NCBI RefSeq assembly: GCF_050268245.1
Contig: NZ_JBNNGK010000004.1
Location: forward strand, 1 to 64,000
Direction of reading: 5' to 3'
Length of the DNA: 64,000 bases
Origin: JBNNGK01 sp050268245
Lineage (GTDB): Bacteria > Pseudomonadota > Gammaproteobacteria > Enterobacterales > Enterobacteriaceae
Under the pieces are notes generated by a model. That model was not told the origin of the DNA and searched no databases. It worked only from the letters and a program-made list of their open reading frames with translations. Positions 62,299 to 64,000 of this stretch are shown here, in pieces. Position 1 is the first letter of the stretch. Each line of letters starts with the position of its first letter. Made by a program: the position numbers and the translations under genes.

Positions 62299-63024
62299 TT
62301 AACGATGATTTGCCAAACCTGAGAGTTTCATAAAATGCAGGGATGTTGCCGATGAATGGGGGGATATTTCACCGCTTCTCTCCAGTCCCCGTTGTGGTTC
62401 ATAGTGCCAACAGATGAGCTGAGTCAGTGTTGACTCATGCGCGCAGGCCCAGCTTTGATATTCATCCGCATCACTCATCACCTGCACGTTAGGGCTGGCG
62501 CTGGAGCGCAATTGCGCAGAAAACGGCCGCAGACTTAGCGTTGACTGGCCGCTGTTACCCAAGCCGGAAACTTTCAACACGCTTTGGCGGATGCTCCACA
62601 GTTGGGTTTCGGCCTGAAGCCGATCGTCTTGCGCGCTAATCCAGGCAAGTTCCGCAGGGCTTTGGTACTGATATTGCAACGCTTGTTGATTATTACAGCG
62701 AGCGCGTACCACCTCGATGTCTAAGCCCACTTTACCTTTATGGCTAAGTAATACACCGACGGTATTTCCGGCGTAAGCCAGACTAAAATCAGGCAGGTGA
62801 GTATCGGCAAAGCAGGGGCGGCCACTGGGGGTAGTGGCGATAGGCGGTAACGTGACTAAGCCATAGAGATTAAACATCATTTCGGCAAGCAGGATGCGCC
62901 CTTGTAGAAAACGTCGGCGGCGTTTAGCGGAAAACGTCGCTGTGTTTGCTATCAGATCATTATGCAAACGTCGGGTATTTATTTGGGTCGGTGTCGCGTT
63001 CCATCGGGCAAAATGGCATGCCAT
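62299..63024 (-). CDS. yieE: 4'-phosphopantetheinyl transferase-superfamily protein YieE
   Basis: A 241-residue Sfp-type protein similar to E. coli YieE (about 249 aa). The Mg-binding motif is present as VGLDIEVVRAR, with SLAYAGNTVGVLLSHKGK before it. The second signature, normally WxxKEAxxK, reads WSIRQSVLKVSGLG: the catalytic Lys-Glu pair is Arg-Gln. E. coli YieE has a similar change (LRRSVLK), so the family is probably divergent in function. It lies in the usual yieE-chrR-adeP-yieH neighbourhood. Activity cannot be assumed. Confidence 0.85.
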   Translation of the reverse strand: MACHFARWNATPTQINTRRLHNDLIANTATFSAKRRRRFLQGRILLAEMMFNLYGLVTLPPIATTPSGRPCFADTHLPDFSLAYAGNTVGVLLSHKGKVGLDIEVVRARCNNQQALQYQYQSPAELAWISAQDDRLQAETQLWSIRQSVLKVSGLGNSGQSTLSLRPFSAQLRSSASPNVQVMSDADEYQSWACAHESTLTQLICWHYEPQRGLERSGEISPHSSATSLHFMKLSGLANHR

Positions 63025-63512
63025 TATTCACTCCATGACAGTGAGAACTTCATCGCTGGAGGAGTAGATTATGCATAACGTTAAGATTTTTCATTAAAAA
63101 ACAGTATGCGGTTTATCCGATTTATTTGTTTTTTAGATGCTTATTGCCGATAGCGCGGATGTAATGTGGTGGGGGCGTATAAACGGAAGGGGGAGGATGT
63201 CTCAGCAGCACAGCTCCCTGAAGAGTAGGCTCATAGAATAAATAAAAACGGAATAGGATTTTATGTGTATCGAGAAGAAGAGATTCTCGCGACGAGTATT
63301 ATTGTCTTTACGTGCATCGGTATAATCAACTCGAGCATCATCAAGATTATCTCGGGATAGTTAATACTCGTCATTGTGACCACCGTATTCTTCATTCCAT
63401 CTCTGTATTTTTTACAGCGTGGTCATAGCATGTAAAAGAGGGTCGAAATAGTGGATCTGGGCAGCAGTATCCCGATGATTGTGATGGCCTTAATGGAGGA
63501 GGGCATAGTGCG
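63025..63512. other. Intergenic region without a supported gene
   Basis: This 488-bp gap between yieE and the metallo-beta-lactamase-fold gene has only very short frames. One at 63262 would encode 20 residues and one at 63451 (GTG) 21 residues ending MALMEEGIVR; neither has a good ribosome-binding site or context. The second could be the remnant of a larger gene. No repeats or RNA genes were recognised. Confidence 0.4.
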
Positions 63513-64000
63513 CTAATCCAAAATCAGCGTATTGCCGGTGGCCGGTGCTGTTTCCCCCGGCAGCCACAGTCGCCCCCATGCACCAGTGCAATGGCAACCC
63601 ATGATCTTTTCTGGTTGATGTTGTTGCAAAAACTGACGAACTCGACGGAGGGTAAATGGGGAAGCACAGCGCAGGTGAAAACCACCGATCAATGCATGGA
63701 TCCGCTCGATTCCAGTTATTTTTTGGCAATGTCTCACAATATTGATAAGCCCACGATGGCCGCAGCCAGTCACGATTACCAAGCCGCGATCCGATTTGTA
63801 AATCAGTACTCCTTCATCGATGACGTAATCCGCTGCTGTGCTTTCCCCAGCAATCAGGCCATAAGCGCGCGGCGTGGGCACCGAGATCTCACCCGACCAC
63901 ATAAATCGCTCGCTGATAGACAGCGGTTCGCGGCTGTAGTGCATACGGTGGCGTGAGTAATCGATATCCAAAGAGAGCTTTTTTATTTTCTTGGCGTAAC
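63513..64000 (-). CDS. Metallo-beta-lactamase-fold protein, C-terminal part (partial at window edge)
   Basis: The reading frame is open to position 64000, so the N-terminal half with the HxHxDH motif is outside the window. About 162 codons are visible. The C-terminal metal-site segments GLVIVTGCGHRGLINIVRHCQKI (Cys-Gly-His) and IHALIGGFHL (His) are typical of MBL-fold proteins annotated as dihydropterin-type beta-RFAP-synthase-like. The tail contains MGCHCTGAWGRLWLPGE. The substrate is unknown. Confidence 0.85.
   Translation of the reverse strand, partial: YAKKIKKLSLDIDYSRHRMHYSREPLSISERFMWSGEISVPTPRAYGLIAGESTAADYVIDEGVLIYKSDRGLVIVTGCGHRGLINIVRHCQKITGIERIHALIGGFHLRCASPFTLRRVRQFLQQHQPEKIMGCHCTGAWGRLWLPGETAPATGNTLILD

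Noticed and set aside
63262..63514. Short frames at 63262 (20 codons) and 63451 (21 codons)
   Set aside because: No good ribosome-binding site, hairpin or operon context as seen for the 16-codon gene at 37814-37864.

Overview
The window is a chromosomal segment around the replication origin of a gamma-proteobacterium of the order Enterobacterales, most likely Serratia or a close Yersiniaceae relative. The gene order (rrn leader, yieP, hsrA, rbs operon, kup, ravA-viaA, asnA/asnC, mioC, oriC, mnmG, rsmG, atp operon, glmUS, pst-phoU, yieH-adeP-chrR-yieE) matches the oriC neighbourhood of enteric bacteria. The RTX lipase at 56-58 kb closely resembles Serratia LipA in length and active-site layout.

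Layout: 1-254 is the promoter and leader of an rRNA operon that runs leftwards out of the window. 409-8.4 kb holds a GntR regulator, a drug-efflux MFS protein and the ribose operon rbsDACBKR (minus strand) with two RbsR-type operators. 8.6-14.8 kb holds the potassium transporter Kup, the RavA/ViaA MoxR-AAA/VWA pair and asparagine synthetase A. 14.9-18.9 kb holds asnC, mioC, oriC, mnmG and rsmG. 19.5-26.5 kb is the complete F1Fo-ATP synthase operon, and 26.8-30.2 kb is glmU-glmS.

The unusual part is 30.6-49.5 kb, an accessory island between glmS and pstS. Its left edge carries a decayed fragment of pstS (promoter plus two internal pieces), so the glmS-pstS junction was rearranged when the island arrived. 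The island has two divergent arms separated by about 0.7 kb of very AT-rich DNA. The minus arm starts with a 16-codon gene too short for ordinary gene callers (37814-37864), followed by a terminator-like hairpin. Then come a haem-oxygenase-like (putative diiron) oxidase, a small unknown protein, an MFS exporter, an M28-type peptidase and an AtzG/AtzE-like amidase pair. The plus arm starts with a 69-residue peptide ending in a short Cys-containing tail, followed by a 122-bp MITE-like element. Then come a PP-loop ATPase, a thymidylate-kinase-like P-loop kinase, a PEP-utilising TIM-barrel protein lacking the catalytic Cys, an FAD/NAD-binding protein, an alkaline-phosphatase-superfamily enzyme, an aminotransferase, a nucleotidyltransferase, a flavin monooxygenase and an O-methyltransferase. 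I read this as an uncharacterised peptide-derived natural-product locus, possibly two linked RiPP-like pathways. No product can be assigned from sequence alone.

49.6-54.3 kb is the Pho-controlled pstSCAB-phoU operon. It is followed by ten tandem copies of a ~130-bp palindrome-rich repeat (54.45-55.75 kb), the RTX lipase, yieH, adeP, a periplasmic alpha/beta-hydrolase-like protein with a degenerate active site, chrR, an ERIC element, yieE, and the C-terminal part of a metallo-beta-lactamase-fold protein running off the right edge.
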